NCBI GenBank assembly: GCA_900542035.1
Contig: UQMJ01000010.1
Span: forward strand, 9,345-73,344
Source: an uncultured Clostridium sp.
Lineage (GTDB): Bacteria; Bacillota; Clostridia; Lachnospirales; Lachnospiraceae
Reading direction: 5' to 3'
Length of the DNA stretch: 64,000 bases
Positions within the stretch are counted from its first letter, which is position 1, and each line of letters opens with the position of its first letter. Below the pieces are notes generated by a model. It searched no databases, had not been told where the DNA came from, and worked only from the letters and a program-made list of their open reading frames with translations. The position numbers and the translations under genes are program-made. This document shows positions 52,817 to 61,953 of this stretch, in pieces.

Positions 52817-52868
52817 TTTACCAGAAAGAGAAATGAAAAGCAGATTGATATAAAGGAGGATTTTTGTA

Positions 52869-53153
52869 ATGAAGTTAGTACCATTATTTGACAGAGTTGT
52901 ATTAAAACAGTTAGTGGCTGAAGAGACAACCAAATCCGGCATCGTATTACCAGGACAGGCAAAGGAGAAGCCACAGCAGGCTGAAGTTATCGCAGTTGGC
53001 CCAGGCGGAGTAGTAGACGGCAAAGAGATTACCATGCAGGTAAAGGCCGGAGATCAGGTTATTTATTCCAAATACTCCGGAACCGACGTAGAGGTTGACG
53101 ACGAGAAGTACGTAATTGTAAAGCAGAGCGATATTTTAGCAGTAATCCAGTAA
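52869..53153 (+). CDS. groES: Co-chaperonin GroES
   Basis: A 94-residue protein of standard length. MKLVPLFDRVVLKQL at the start, the mobile loop ETTKSGIVLPGQAKEKPQ, and the C-terminal DEKYVIVKQSDILAVIQ are diagnostic. It caps the GroEL ring. Ribosome binding site AAAGGAGGA; groEL starts 36 bases after its stop. Confidence 0.98.
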   Translation: MKLVPLFDRVVLKQLVAEETTKSGIVLPGQAKEKPQQAEVIAVGPGGVVDGKEITMQVKAGDQVIYSKYSGTDVEVDDEKYVIVKQSDILAVIQ

Positions 53154-53189
53154 TCCTATTAAATTATCTGATTTGGAGGTTGAGGAACC

Positions 53190-54812
53190 ATGGCAAAGGA
53201 AATTAAATACGGCGTAGAAGCCAGAAAAGCATTAGAGGCTGGTGTAAACCAGTTAGCAGATACTGTTCGCGTAACATTAGGACCGAAAGGACGCAATGTA
53301 GTTTTGGATAAATCCTTTGGCACTCCATTGATTACCAACGACGGCGTTACCATTGCAAAGGAAATCGAACTGGAAAACGCATTTGAGAACATGGGCGCAC
53401 AGCTGGTAAAGGAAGTTGCTACCAAGACCAATGATGTAGCTGGCGACGGTACTACTACCGCAACGGTTCTGGCACAGGCAATGATCAACGAGGGCATGAA
53501 GAACCTGGCGGCAGGCGCGAACCCAATCGTTTTAAGAAAGGGTATGAAGAAAGCCTGCGAGGCAGTTGTAGAAGAAATCGCTAAAATGAGCAAGCCAATC
53601 GAAGGAAAAGAGCAGATTGCCAGAGTAGCAGCAATTTCCGCTTCTGACGATGCAGTAGGCGATTTAGTAGCAGACGCTATGGAAAAGGTTTCTAAAGACG
53701 GCGTTATTACCATTGAAGAGTCCAAGACCATGAAGACCGAACTGGATTTAGTAGAAGGTATGCAGTTTGACCGTGGTTATGTTTCCGCATATATGTGCAC
53801 CGACATGGATAAGATGGAAGCAAACTTAGACGATCCATACATCCTGATTACCGATAAGAAGATTTCCAATATCCAGGATATTCTTCCTCTGTTGGAGCAG
53901 ATTGTAAAGACTGGTTCCAGACTGTTAATTATTGCCGAGGACGTTGAGGGCGAGGCTCTTACTACCTTAATCGTAAACAAGCTGCGCGGTACCTTCAATG
54001 TAGTTGCAGTAAAGGCTCCTGGATACGGCGACAGAAGAAAAGAAATGTTAAAGGACATTGCAATTTTAACCGGCGGCCAGGTAATTTCCGATGAATTAGG
54101 ATTAGACTTAAAGGAAACTACCATGGATCAGTTAGGACGTGCAAAATCCGTTAAGGTTCAGAAAGAAAATACCGTTATCGTAGACGGCTGCGGCGATAAG
54201 AGCGAAATCTCTGCAAGAGTTGCCCAGATTCGCGCTCAGATTGAAGAGACCACTTCTGATTTCGACAGAGAGAAATTACAGGAGAGACTGGCTAAATTAG
54301 CAGGCGGTGTGGCAGTTATCCGCGTAGGCGCTGCTACTGAGACCGAGATGAAGGAAGCAAAACTCCGTATGGAAGACGCTTTGGCAGCAACCAGAGCGGC
54401 AGTAGAAGAAGGTATTATCGCAGGCGGCGGATCTGCATATGTACACGCAGCAGAGGCTGTAAAGGGTATGTTAGATACTCTGGAAGGCGATGAGAGAACA
54501 GGCGCTAAGATTATCTTAAAGGCTCTGGAAGCTCCGTTGTTCCATATTGCGGCAAATGCAGGTCTGGAAGGCTCTGTCATTATCAATAAAGTCCGCGAAG
54601 CAGAAGTTGGCGTAGGATTTGACGCATACAAGGAACAGTATGTAGATATGATTCAGGCTGGTATCCTGGATCCTGCAAAGGTAACCAGAAGCGCTCTGCA
54701 GAATGCAACCAGCGTTGCATCTACCCTGTTGACAACGGAGTCTGTAGTTGCTAATATTAAAGAAGAGACTCCGGCAATGCCAGCCGGAGCAGGAATGGGC
54801 GGAATGATGTAA
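53190..54812 (+). CDS. groEL: Chaperonin GroEL
   Basis: A 540-residue chaperonin. Visible marks include LGPKGRNVVLDKSFG, the ATP-site GDGTTTATVLAQ with catalytic Asp, and the C-terminal tail ending GMGGMM. It folds proteins in an ATP-driven 14-mer with GroES. Expression is under the CIRCE operator. The codon bias indicates high expression. Confidence 0.99.
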   Translation: MAKEIKYGVEARKALEAGVNQLADTVRVTLGPKGRNVVLDKSFGTPLITNDGVTIAKEIELENAFENMGAQLVKEVATKTNDVAGDGTTTATVLAQAMINEGMKNLAAGANPIVLRKGMKKACEAVVEEIAKMSKPIEGKEQIARVAAISASDDAVGDLVADAMEKVSKDGVITIEESKTMKTELDLVEGMQFDRGYVSAYMCTDMDKMEANLDDPYILITDKKISNIQDILPLLEQIVKTGSRLLIIAEDVEGEALTTLIVNKLRGTFNVVAVKAPGYGDRRKEMLKDIAILTGGQVISDELGLDLKETTMDQLGRAKSVKVQKENTVIVDGCGDKSEISARVAQIRAQIEETTSDFDREKLQERLAKLAGGVAVIRVGAATETEMKEAKLRMEDALAATRAAVEEGIIAGGGSAYVHAAEAVKGMLDTLEGDERTGAKIILKALEAPLFHIAANAGLEGSVIINKVREAEVGVGFDAYKEQYVDMIQAGILDPAKVTRSALQNATSVASTLLTTESVVANIKEETPAMPAGAGMGGMM

Positions 54813-54843
54813 TCATTCCCCCAGCAAAAAGGAGAGTTCACCA

Positions 54844-55341
54844 ATGATTCAAGATGCATATGTAGAGCAGCTGGTAAAACGTAAAACACCATCTTACGCC
54901 TTGTTGGTTAAGATATTATTAGGAATCCTCTTTGCAGTGTCCTTATTTCTTGCCGTTACCACTATTTTTGGAATTCTGGTTCTGCTTGCAGTTTGTGCAG
55001 CGTCCTATTTCATCCTTTTGCGGCTGAATACAGAATTTGAATATCTGTACATTGACGGTCAGCTTTCTATTGACCGGATTATGAACCAGAATAAGAGAAA
55101 AAAGGTAATGGAGTGCGATAAAGACGCTCTGCTTATGGTGGCTCCGATTGATTCTTATGTTTTAAAAGATTACGAAACAGCCGGTATGAAGACGGTAGAC
55201 TGCTCTTCCGGACGCAGCGACGCAAAGAAGTATGCCTTCTTTTATCAGGACGGCCAGCAGAGAATGAAAGTAATCTTTGAACCAAACGAGCGTCTGCTCC
55301 ATTGCATCCGCAATACATCACCTAGAAAAATAGTTATGTAA
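54844..55341 (+). CDS. Small membrane protein of unknown function (DUF6106-like)
   Basis: A 165-residue protein. Two close membrane segments (about 22-40 and 42-60) follow a short charged N-terminus; the remaining 100 residues form a soluble domain with VMECDKDALLMVAPIDSY and VDCSSGRSDAKKYAFFY. It resembles small uncharacterised Lachnospiraceae proteins that I recall as DUF6106. It starts 31 bases after groEL behind AAAAAGGAGAG and has no clear promoter of its own, so it may be transcribed with groESL. Confidence 0.7.
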   Translation: MIQDAYVEQLVKRKTPSYALLVKILLGILFAVSLFLAVTTIFGILVLLAVCAASYFILLRLNTEFEYLYIDGQLSIDRIMNQNKRKKVMECDKDALLMVAPIDSYVLKDYETAGMKTVDCSSGRSDAKKYAFFYQDGQQRMKVIFEPNERLLHCIRNTSPRKIVM

Positions 55342-55347
55342 TTCATA

Positions 55348-55397
55348 CAGGGTATCGCAAAATCCTCCGGCTGGAGGATTGAGCGGTGCCCTGTTTT
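55348..55397 (+). terminator. Intrinsic terminator
   Basis: A compound hairpin: outer CAGGG/CCCTG (55348-55352 with 55389-55393) and inner AATCCTCC/GGAGGATT (55361-55368 with 55373-55380), followed by TTTT. Confidence 0.65.
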
Positions 55398-55506
55398 GAT
55401 GTAAGCGGATAATTTTCCATAAATTTTACAAACTGTTGATAGAAAGAGCGGTTATCGGCGGTTATATTGAAGAAGGAAACAGCAGAAAGAGGAGAGATGA
55501 AAATAA

Positions 55507-56313
55507 ATGAATGGAAATCAAGAGATTAATTTTAATGAGAAAACAGGATTTATCTGTGATATGGATGGCGTGATTTACCATGGGAACCAGATTCTGCCTG
55601 GCGTTGCAGAATTTATCCAGTGGCTTCACGATGAAAAGAAAGAATACTTATTTTTGACCAATAACAGCGGTTATACTCCAAAAGAGCTGAACCAGAAACT
55701 GGCCCGCATGGGGCTGGATGTTTCAGAGGAACATTTTTATACCAGCGCACTGGCTACGGCTGCGTTTTTAAAGGAGCAGGCTCCAGGATGCTCGGTATTT
55801 GCGATTGGGGAAGCCGGACTTTTAAATGCACTGTACGATGCAGGCATTACCATGAATGACGTGAATCCCGATTATGTAGTAGTGGGAGAGGGAAGAGCCT
55901 ATTCTCTGGAGACGCTGACCAAGGCTACGAATCTGGTTCTCTCTGGTGCAAAGCTGATTGGCGCCAACTCGGATGTGTCCGGACCGATTGAAAGGGGAAT
56001 TGCTCCGGCCTGCGGCGCCTTGATTGCCCCAATTGAAATGGCGACCGGAACCAAAGCCTATTTTTGCGGAAAGCCAAATCCACTGATGATGCGGACTGGT
56101 CTCAGGCTTCTAAACTGTCATTCCGGCGATGCAGTAATGATAGGAGACAGAATGGATACGGATATTATTTCTGGAATGGAAAGCGGAATGGCTACCGTTT
56201 TGGTGTTGTCCGGCGTCTCTGATAGAGATACTTTAAATACTTATGCATACCGGCCTGGAATGGTATTAAAAGGAGTTGGAGAGATACCGGAACTGGCAAA
56301 AGCCAGACAGTGA
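55507..56313 (+). CDS. HAD-IIA family phosphatase (NagD-like)
   Basis: A 268-residue cytoplasmic hydrolase. Motif I is ICDMDGVIYHGN with the nucleophile Asp and acid/base Asp; motif II is FLTNNSGYTP; the C2-type cap sits in the middle; motif IV is MIGDRMDTDI. It removes phosphate from sugar phosphates, nucleotides or similar compounds. It has AGAAAGAGGAGAG upstream and stands alone between a terminator and the guaB promoter. Confidence 0.92.
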   Translation: MNGNQEINFNEKTGFICDMDGVIYHGNQILPGVAEFIQWLHDEKKEYLFLTNNSGYTPKELNQKLARMGLDVSEEHFYTSALATAAFLKEQAPGCSVFAIGEAGLLNALYDAGITMNDVNPDYVVVGEGRAYSLETLTKATNLVLSGAKLIGANSDVSGPIERGIAPACGALIAPIEMATGTKAYFCGKPNPLMMRTGLRLLNCHSGDAVMIGDRMDTDIISGMESGMATVLVLSGVSDRDTLNTYAYRPGMVLKGVGEIPELAKARQ

Positions 56314-56432
56314 ATCATTAAAAAGTAAGAATGCTTTTCCTACATGACGCATCAATTTGTTAGCTGGATAAACTATCAGATAAATGATAGATAATGATAA
56401 GTAAATACAATGAATTTTCTTTCAATTATAGT

Positions 56433-56461
56433 TTGACAAATAATATAAAGTTTGCTAGTAT
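56433..56461 (+). promoter_or_regulatory. Promoter of guaB
   Basis: TTGACA (56433-56438), 17-base spacer, TAGTAT (56456-56461). The transcript would have a leader of about 80 bases, with a small hairpin CTGTTT/AAACAG (56502-56516). No purine riboswitch core could be recognised in it. Confidence 0.75.
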
Positions 56462-56548
56462 TTATTACTAATAACCCTGAGACAGGAAGGGAAAAACAGG
56501 ACTGTTTTAGAAACAGCCGCCAAATTATAAGAAAGAGAGGAAATTAGA

Positions 56549-58003
56549 ATGGGTACAATTATTGGCGAAGGCATTACCTTTGATGACGTACTGTTAGTTC
56601 CGTCTTATTCGGAAGTAATTCCTAACCAGGTGGATTTAACCACTTATCTTACAAAAACCATCAAACTGAACATTCCGCTGATGAGTGCAGGCATGGACAC
56701 GGTTACCGAACACCGGATGGCGATTGCTATGGCAAGACAGGGCGGTATCGGCATTATCCACAAGAATATGTCAATTGAGGCGCAGGCTGAGGAAGTAGAT
56801 AAGGTAAAGCGTTCTGAGAACGGGGTTATCACCGACCCATTTTATCTTTCTCCTGAGCATACATTAAGAGATGCAGATGAGCTGATGGGGAAATTCCGTA
56901 TTTCCGGCGTGCCGATTACAGAAGGCAAAAAGTTAGTTGGCATTATTACCAACCGTGACTTAAAGTTTGAGGAAGATTTCTCCAAGAAGATTAAAGAGTG
57001 CATGACTTCCAAAAACCTGGTAACTGCCCAGGAAGGCACTACCATGATGGAAGCAAAGAGAATCCTGGCAAAGGCCAGAGTAGAGAAGCTTCCAATCGTA
57101 GATAAGGACTTTAATTTAAAGGGCCTGATTACGATTAAGGATATCGAGAAGCAGATTAAGTACCCATTATCTGCAAAAGACGCGCAGGGACGCCTGCTCT
57201 GCGGCGCAGCAGTAGGAATTACTGCAAATGTATTAGAGCGTGTGGAAGCGCTGGTAAAGGCTCATGTAGACGTAGTAGTATTAGACTCCGCCCACGGCCA
57301 TTCTGCCAATGTTCTGCGCTGCGTAAGAATGATTAAAGAGGCATATCCGGATCTTCCTGTAATTGCAGGAAACGTAGCAACAGGAGATGCAACCAGAGCT
57401 TTAATCGAAGCTGGCGTAGACGCAGTTAAGGTAGGTATCGGACCAGGCTCCATCTGTACCACCCGTGTAGTAGCCGGTATTGGCGTACCGCAGATTTCTG
57501 CAGTGATGGATTGCTACAAAGTAGCAAAACAGTACGATATTCCGATTATCGCAGATGGCGGTATTAAGTATTCCGGAGATGTTACCAAGGCGATTGCAGC
57601 AGGCGGAAGCGTCTGCATGATGGGCAGTATGTTTGCAGGATGCGATGAGAGCCCTGGAGATTTCGAACTGTTCCAGGGACGTAAATACAAAGTATACAGA
57701 GGCATGGGATCGATTGCGGCAATGGAAAACGGCAGCAAGGATCGTTACTTCCAGAGCGATGCAAAGAAGCTGGTTCCAGAAGGCGTAGAAGGACGAGTAG
57801 CTTACAAGGGTCTGGTAGAAGATACGGTATTCCAGCTGTTAGGCGGTCTGCGTTCCGGTATGGGATACTGCGGAGCAAAGGACATTAAAACTTTGCAGGA
57901 GACTGGCAGATTTGTTAAGATTTCTGCCGCATCCTTAAAAGAGAGCCATCCGCATGATATTCATATTACCAAGGAAGCTCCAAACTACAGCGTAGATACC
58001 TGA
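56549..58003 (+). CDS. guaB: IMP dehydrogenase
   Basis: A 484-residue enzyme that oxidises IMP to XMP with NAD in guanine nucleotide synthesis. The TIM barrel is interrupted by a pair of CBS domains at about 95-205. The active-site loop GPGSICTTRVVAG contains the catalytic Cys, and the mobile flap is MGSIAAMENGSKDRYF. Length matches bacterial GuaB. It has its own promoter and is followed by a strong terminator. Confidence 0.98.
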   Translation: MGTIIGEGITFDDVLLVPSYSEVIPNQVDLTTYLTKTIKLNIPLMSAGMDTVTEHRMAIAMARQGGIGIIHKNMSIEAQAEEVDKVKRSENGVITDPFYLSPEHTLRDADELMGKFRISGVPITEGKKLVGIITNRDLKFEEDFSKKIKECMTSKNLVTAQEGTTMMEAKRILAKARVEKLPIVDKDFNLKGLITIKDIEKQIKYPLSAKDAQGRLLCGAAVGITANVLERVEALVKAHVDVVVLDSAHGHSANVLRCVRMIKEAYPDLPVIAGNVATGDATRALIEAGVDAVKVGIGPGSICTTRVVAGIGVPQISAVMDCYKVAKQYDIPIIADGGIKYSGDVTKAIAAGGSVCMMGSMFAGCDESPGDFELFQGRKYKVYRGMGSIAAMENGSKDRYFQSDAKKLVPEGVEGRVAYKGLVEDTVFQLLGGLRSGMGYCGAKDIKTLQETGRFVKISAASLKESHPHDIHITKEAPNYSVDT

Positions 58004-58011
58004 TAGAGGAT

Positions 58012-58056
58012 AAAAAGACTTAGGGCAGGATAGATCTTGCCGCTAAGTCTTTTTTT
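58012..58056 (+). terminator. Intrinsic terminator of guaB
   Basis: A 12-base-pair stem (58012-58023 with 58043-58054) with inner GC pairing is followed by a T-run. Confidence 0.9.
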
Positions 58057-58153
58057 ACAAAAAAACCTTAGAAAATAGATTGCGGCAGGTATCCTGGGAA
58101 GAGTATAATAGAAGAAATTAATAAAATAACTGAATTGACAGGAGGATATTCAT

Positions 58154-58492
58154 ATGTACACAGAAAATAAGACGATTCCGCTTACAGATTTAGGCGGAGG
58201 AGTAGTCCGCAAGATTTTATCTTACAGCAAAAACCTGATGGCAGTAGAGCTGCAGTTTGAAAAAGGCGCTGTAGGAGCAAAGCACAGCCATCCCCACGAG
58301 CAGATGGGCTATCTTGTAGAAGGTTCTTTAATTTATCAGGAAGAGGGAAAAGAAGATAAAGTTCTGGTAACTGGGGATATTTACCATGTAGAACCCAATG
58401 TGGTGCATGGAGTAGTTGCAGTGGAAGATACCAAACTGCTGGATATTTTCAATCCATGCAGGGAAGATTTCCTAAAAGCAGAACAGAAATAA
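58154..58492 (+). CDS. Cupin-domain protein
   Basis: A 112-residue single-domain cupin. Metal-site motif 1 is HSHPHEQMGYLVEG with His, His and Glu ligands, motif 2 is PNVVHGVVA. Such small cupins act in sugar metabolism (for example pectin or uronate degradation) or as dioxygenase-like enzymes. It lies 34 bases before the sugar isomerase-like gene and is probably in one operon with it. Function is not assigned more closely. Confidence 0.85.
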   Translation: MYTENKTIPLTDLGGGVVRKILSYSKNLMAVELQFEKGAVGAKHSHPHEQMGYLVEGSLIYQEEGKEDKVLVTGDIYHVEPNVVHGVVAVEDTKLLDIFNPCREDFLKAEQK

Positions 58493-58526
58493 GGCAGAAA
58501 AGATACAGATAGAAGGAGGCGACAGG

Positions 58527-59369
58527 ATGTTAAGTTTTGGTATGCGCTGCCATGACATTTGCCCGAAAATGCCGATGGAGGAGCTGTTCCAGGAAGTAAG
58601 GGCCAACCAGATTGACCAGATTCAGCTTGCTTTTGGAAAGTCCATATCAGACTATGATTTTTCCGTAGGACATTACAGCCCAGGATTTGGCCGCTATATT
58701 GCGTCCTTATTGGAAAAAAATCAGATTCATGTGGCTGTTCTGGGTTGCTATATCAATCCAATTCATCCCATTGAATCCAGACGCCAGGCAGAAGTGGCGA
58801 AATTTATTGAGCATTTAAAATATGCAAAAATCATTGGCGCAGATATGGTAGGAACGGAAACCGGACGTCTGGATCCAGATATGAAGGTTACTCCGGAAAC
58901 CTTTACGGAAACGGCCTATCAGAGGCTGCTGAAAAGTATGAGGGAGATTGTATCTGCTGCAGAGAAGCTGGGGGTAACAGTCGGGGTAGAAGGAGTATTT
59001 GACCATACCCTGTATAGTCCGGCGATGATGAAACGCTTTTTGGAAGATATAGATTCTCCAAATGTAGAAGTAATTTTGGATTCTGTAAACCTAATCCATC
59101 CTGATGAAGTGGAGCGTCAGGAAGAGGTAATTGACAAGGCTTTTGCCTATTATGGAGACAGGATTACGATGCTCCATATGAAGGATTTTGTTTTTGACGG
59201 CAGCAGCCAGATTTTCCGCCATGTGGGAGAAGGACTGTTCCAGTATGAACCTTTGATGAAGCATTTAAAAGAAAAAAAGCCGCATATTACCATGCTGCTG
59301 GAAAACTCCAATAAAGAGCGGTATCACAGCGATGTGGAGTTTTTGAAGGAAATTTACGACAGAGTATAA
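58527..59369 (+). CDS. Sugar phosphate isomerase/epimerase-like TIM-barrel protein
   Basis: A 280-residue xylose-isomerase-like TIM barrel (AP_endonuc_2 family). Candidate metal ligands are in VGVEGVFDHT (Glu), VILDSVNLIHPDE (Asp), and MLHMKDF (His). The final MLLENSN is typical. It probably isomerises or epimerises a sugar or sugar acid, and the cupin before it fits a sugar-acid pathway. Start follows AGAAGGAGG. The gene ends at a hairpin terminator. Confidence 0.82.
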   Translation: MLSFGMRCHDICPKMPMEELFQEVRANQIDQIQLAFGKSISDYDFSVGHYSPGFGRYIASLLEKNQIHVAVLGCYINPIHPIESRRQAEVAKFIEHLKYAKIIGADMVGTETGRLDPDMKVTPETFTETAYQRLLKSMREIVSAAEKLGVTVGVEGVFDHTLYSPAMMKRFLEDIDSPNVEVILDSVNLIHPDEVERQEEVIDKAFAYYGDRITMLHMKDFVFDGSSQIFRHVGEGLFQYEPLMKHLKEKKPHITMLLENSNKERYHSDVEFLKEIYDRV

Positions 59370-59391
59370 AAAAATATTTTACTAAAATTTT

Positions 59392-59440
59392 ACAACATAT
59401 TGAGCGCTTTGAGGTTTTAGTTCAATATGTTGTATTTTTT
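59392..59440 (+). terminator. Intrinsic terminator
   Basis: ACAACATATTGA (59392-59403) pairs perfectly with TCAATATGTTGT (59422-59433), followed by ATTTTTT. Confidence 0.8.
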
Positions 59441-59484
59441 ATGTAAAGTACGCAGAAAGTGGCAGAAATGTGGGAAAAATGTGT

Positions 59485-59513
59485 TTGATTTTATCGAAAA
59501 ATATAGATATAAT
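59485..59513 (+). promoter_or_regulatory. Promoter of the recombinase gene
   Basis: TTGATT (59485-59490), 17-base spacer, TATAAT (59508-59513). The leader is about 75 bases. Confidence 0.6.
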
Positions 59514-59595
59514 GTAGGTCAAAGGCCCATTTCAGGCCCGTTTTAGGAGCCGCAGAGTGATTATAAGGAAAAGGAAACAGGGCAGGGAGACAGGT

Positions 59596-60444
59596 ATGAC
59601 AGAAGATATCCAGGAGTTTGTGATTTATTTAAGGGACGTAAAGAAAACTTCAAAAAACACAGAAATTTCGTACCGGCGGGATTTGATGCAGCTGGAGGAC
59701 TATTTAAGAGGACAGGGAATTACAGAGACAGACAAAGTTACCAGAACCAGCCTGAATTCTTATATCTTATATCTGGAAAAAAATGGGAAAGCCACCACTA
59801 CCATTTCCAGGGAGCTGGCGGCAATCAAAGCATTTTTCCACTATGAATTTAAAGAAGGAAAGATCAAACGGGATCCGGCAGAGCTTTTAAAGGCTCCGAA
59901 GGTAGAGAAAAAAGCGCCGGTTATTTTAACCGTCGAAGAAGTCCAGGCGCTTTTAGCCCAGCCGGAAGGAAAAAACGCCAAAGAACTTCGTGACAAAGCG
60001 ATGCTGGAACTGTTATATGCCACCGGAATCCGAGTGTCAGAAATTATTAATTTAAAACTGGATGATATCAATCTGAACGTGGGATTTCTGGTATGCAGGG
60101 ACGGACAGAGAGAGCGGACCATTCCATTTGGCAAGAGAGCTTCAAAAGCGCTGGACGAATATCTGAATCAGGCGCGGGGCGAACTGCTAAAGGGACAGGA
60201 AAGCGACTGGCTGTTTACTAATTGCAACGGAAAAGCCATGACCCGACAGGGGTTTTGGAAGATTATTAAATACTATGGGGAAAAGGCCGGAATCCAGGCA
60301 GATATTACCCCTCATTCCCTGCGTCATTCCTTTGCAGCCCATCTGTTAAGGAGCGGGGCAGATATTCAGGCTGTGCAGGCAATGCTTGGGCATTCGGATA
60401 TGGCGACGACACAGGTGTATGCTTCTTACCGGATTTCCGGTTGA
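59596..60444 (+). CDS. xerD: Tyrosine recombinase XerD-like
   Basis: A 282-residue site-specific recombinase. N-terminal SAM-like core-binding domain (1-90), then the catalytic domain with Arg in TGIRVSEIINL, His and Arg in HSLRHSFAAHLL, His in LGHSDMATTQ, and nucleophile Tyr in QVYASYR. Only seven residues follow the Tyr, against about 19 in E. coli XerD, so the tail helix that contacts the partner protomer is shorter. ATG 59596 follows AGGGAG by six bases; the frame is open upstream to GTG 59557. No phage or transposon genes surround it, so it is likely the chromosomal dimer-resolution or a housekeeping recombinase. Confidence 0.88.
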   Translation: MTEDIQEFVIYLRDVKKTSKNTEISYRRDLMQLEDYLRGQGITETDKVTRTSLNSYILYLEKNGKATTTISRELAAIKAFFHYEFKEGKIKRDPAELLKAPKVEKKAPVILTVEEVQALLAQPEGKNAKELRDKAMLELLYATGIRVSEIINLKLDDINLNVGFLVCRDGQRERTIPFGKRASKALDEYLNQARGELLKGQESDWLFTNCNGKAMTRQGFWKIIKYYGEKAGIQADITPHSLRHSFAAHLLRSGADIQAVQAMLGHSDMATTQVYASYRISG

Positions 60445-60454
60445 TATGTATCAT

Positions 60455-60514
60455 AAAAAAGACCAGGAGAAGAAACTGGACAGGATAGTCCCATTTCTTC
60501 TCCTGGTCTTTTTT
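60455..60514. terminator. Very long bidirectional terminator
   Basis: A perfect 21-base-pair stem (60455-60475 with 60494-60514), starting and ending in A6 and T6, stops the recombinase transcript and the converging GH105 transcript. It begins 11 bases after the xerD stop. Confidence 0.95.
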
Positions 60515-60544
60515 GAGCGTTCAGGTATGGAAAAGCAGAAACGG

Positions 60545-61675
60545 TTATCTGCCTTCTCTCATCATTACTTCAATATAAGCCAGAATGAGCGGTGCAACGC
60601 CTTTTGCCTCGTTTTTCACAATTGGTTCTCTCATGTAGTAGTCAAAGGTTCCTTCCCGCATTTCTTTGTTGCCAAGGCCGGCTACCAGACAGATGCCGTC
60701 CAGCTGGAGTTCGCCGTCCTTTTCTGATAACTGGGTGCGGCAGATGCCGTCAAATGCTTTTTTGCCATAGGCATAATAGCTGTCATCCAGAAATCCCAGA
60801 CGGACACTTTTCATAATTGCAAATGCAAAAATAGCGGATCCGGAAGTCTCCAGGTAGTTGGGAGAGATGCCGCCTCTGTTTACAACCTGGTACCACATAC
60901 CGGTTTTTTCATCCTGGTAAGGAAGCATGGCGTCGATTAATTCTTTGTAGATTCGTCCAAGTTCTGCCTGTTCCTGCCCCATGGAAGCCGGCATGACGTC
61001 CATGGTATCGATTAAGGCCATGGCATACCATCCAAGGGCTCTCAGCCAGAAGTTGTCAGAAAGACCGGTAACCTTGTCGCACCAGAAGGCCTGTCTGGAA
61101 TCGTCATACGCGTGATAATACAGGCCGTTGCGGCAGTCCCGCATCAAGTCGTACACGTGAAGAAACTGTTCGTAGCTGTCACGGCATCCCTTGCAGTCAT
61201 GGTAAGATGCTTCATACTGCATATAGAAAGGCTGGGCCATATACAGGCCGTCCAGCCAGATCTGGTTGGGGTAAATTTTTTTATGCCAGAAATTGCCGGT
61301 AGAGGTACGGGGCTGTGTTTCTAACTGGCTGTAAACCGTATCCATAGCTTTCCGATATTTTTCTTTTCCAGTCAGGTCATACAGGTCAAAAAGCGTTTTT
61401 CCGGCATTTACATTGTCCAGATTGTAGTCTTCTGGAGAATAGGACAGAATCTGGCCGTCTTCTTTTACAAAATAGTCGATGAAGGAATCGGCAAATTCCA
61501 GATATTTGGGATCTTTTCTTATCAGATAAAGTTCCAGAACCGCGTTAATCATACAGCCGTCCATATAGTTCCAGGAAGGCTTGGCTCCCTCGCGGATTTT
61601 TTCAATATTCCAGATTGGCGCCTGAGGGGTACTTCGTTCCAGAAGCTGATCAATATAACGATCTAAAATTTCCAT
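60545..61675 (-). CDS. Glycoside hydrolase family 88/105, unsaturated uronyl hydrolase
   Basis: A 376-residue (alpha/alpha)6-barrel enzyme similar to YteR/YesR. The catalytic Asp is in NQIWLDGLYMAQPF (about residue 140), and GAKPSWNYMDGCM, FWLRALGWYAMALID and SGSAIFAFAIMKS are family marks. It removes the unsaturated uronic acid left on oligosaccharides by polysaccharide lyases. No signal peptide, so it works on imported material. It is divergent from a CUT1 importer, with shared TTGCAA-type operators between them. The start has AAAGGAGTATGT upstream. Confidence 0.92.
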   Translation of the reverse strand: MEILDRYIDQLLERSTPQAPIWNIEKIREGAKPSWNYMDGCMINAVLELYLIRKDPKYLEFADSFIDYFVKEDGQILSYSPEDYNLDNVNAGKTLFDLYDLTGKEKYRKAMDTVYSQLETQPRTSTGNFWHKKIYPNQIWLDGLYMAQPFYMQYEASYHDCKGCRDSYEQFLHVYDLMRDCRNGLYYHAYDDSRQAFWCDKVTGLSDNFWLRALGWYAMALIDTMDVMPASMGQEQAELGRIYKELIDAMLPYQDEKTGMWYQVVNRGGISPNYLETSGSAIFAFAIMKSVRLGFLDDSYYAYGKKAFDGICRTQLSEKDGELQLDGICLVAGLGNKEMREGTFDYYMREPIVKNEAKGVAPLILAYIEVMMREGR

Positions 61676-61704
61676 AATACATACTCCTTTAAGTGGTAAT
61701 AAAA

Positions 61705-61734
61705 TGCAAACGTTTGCAAACGTTGCAAATTATA
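61705..61734 (-). promoter_or_regulatory. LacI/CcpA-like operator and -10 of the GH105 gene
   Basis: TGCAAACGTTTGCA (61705-61718) is a perfect 14-base palindrome, and a second TTGCAA follows nine bases after the first (61714-61719 and 61723-61728). A minus-strand TATAAT (61734-61729) lies next to it, so a repressor bound here would cover the transcription start. Confidence 0.7.
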
Positions 61735-61832
61735 TACTATATTAGATTATGTACATAATATCATAGAAGTATATGAAAGGAAATTGGACAAAACACACAA
61801 AAAAATATTGAAAAACTGAGCTAAATACACAA

Positions 61833-61861
61833 TTGACAGATCGACTATCGGATGCTATTAT
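61833..61861 (+). promoter_or_regulatory. Promoter of the second CUT1 importer operon
   Basis: TTGACA (61833-61838), 17-base spacer, TATTAT (61856-61861), predicted start near 61868, leader about 160 bases. The rest of the 354-base gap is AT-rich. Confidence 0.8.
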
Positions 61862-61953
61862 AAAAACACGCACAGAGAAAATGCATATTTGCTTGTAAAA
61901 CTTGAGAAAAAGTCGAGAGAATATGAGCGATATGCATAAAATTTTAAAAAACC

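Noticed and set aside
56314..56548. Purine-type riboswitch ahead of guaB
   Set aside because: The leader after the promoter is only about 80 bases and holds just one small hairpin; no conserved riboswitch core could be recognised.
60386..60540. Alternative C-terminus of XerD in the +1 frame (LTGFPVDMYHKKDQ)
   Set aside because: It faintly resembles a Xer tail, but the frame runs on through the terminator without a stop at the right place, and the match is too weak to claim a frameshift.
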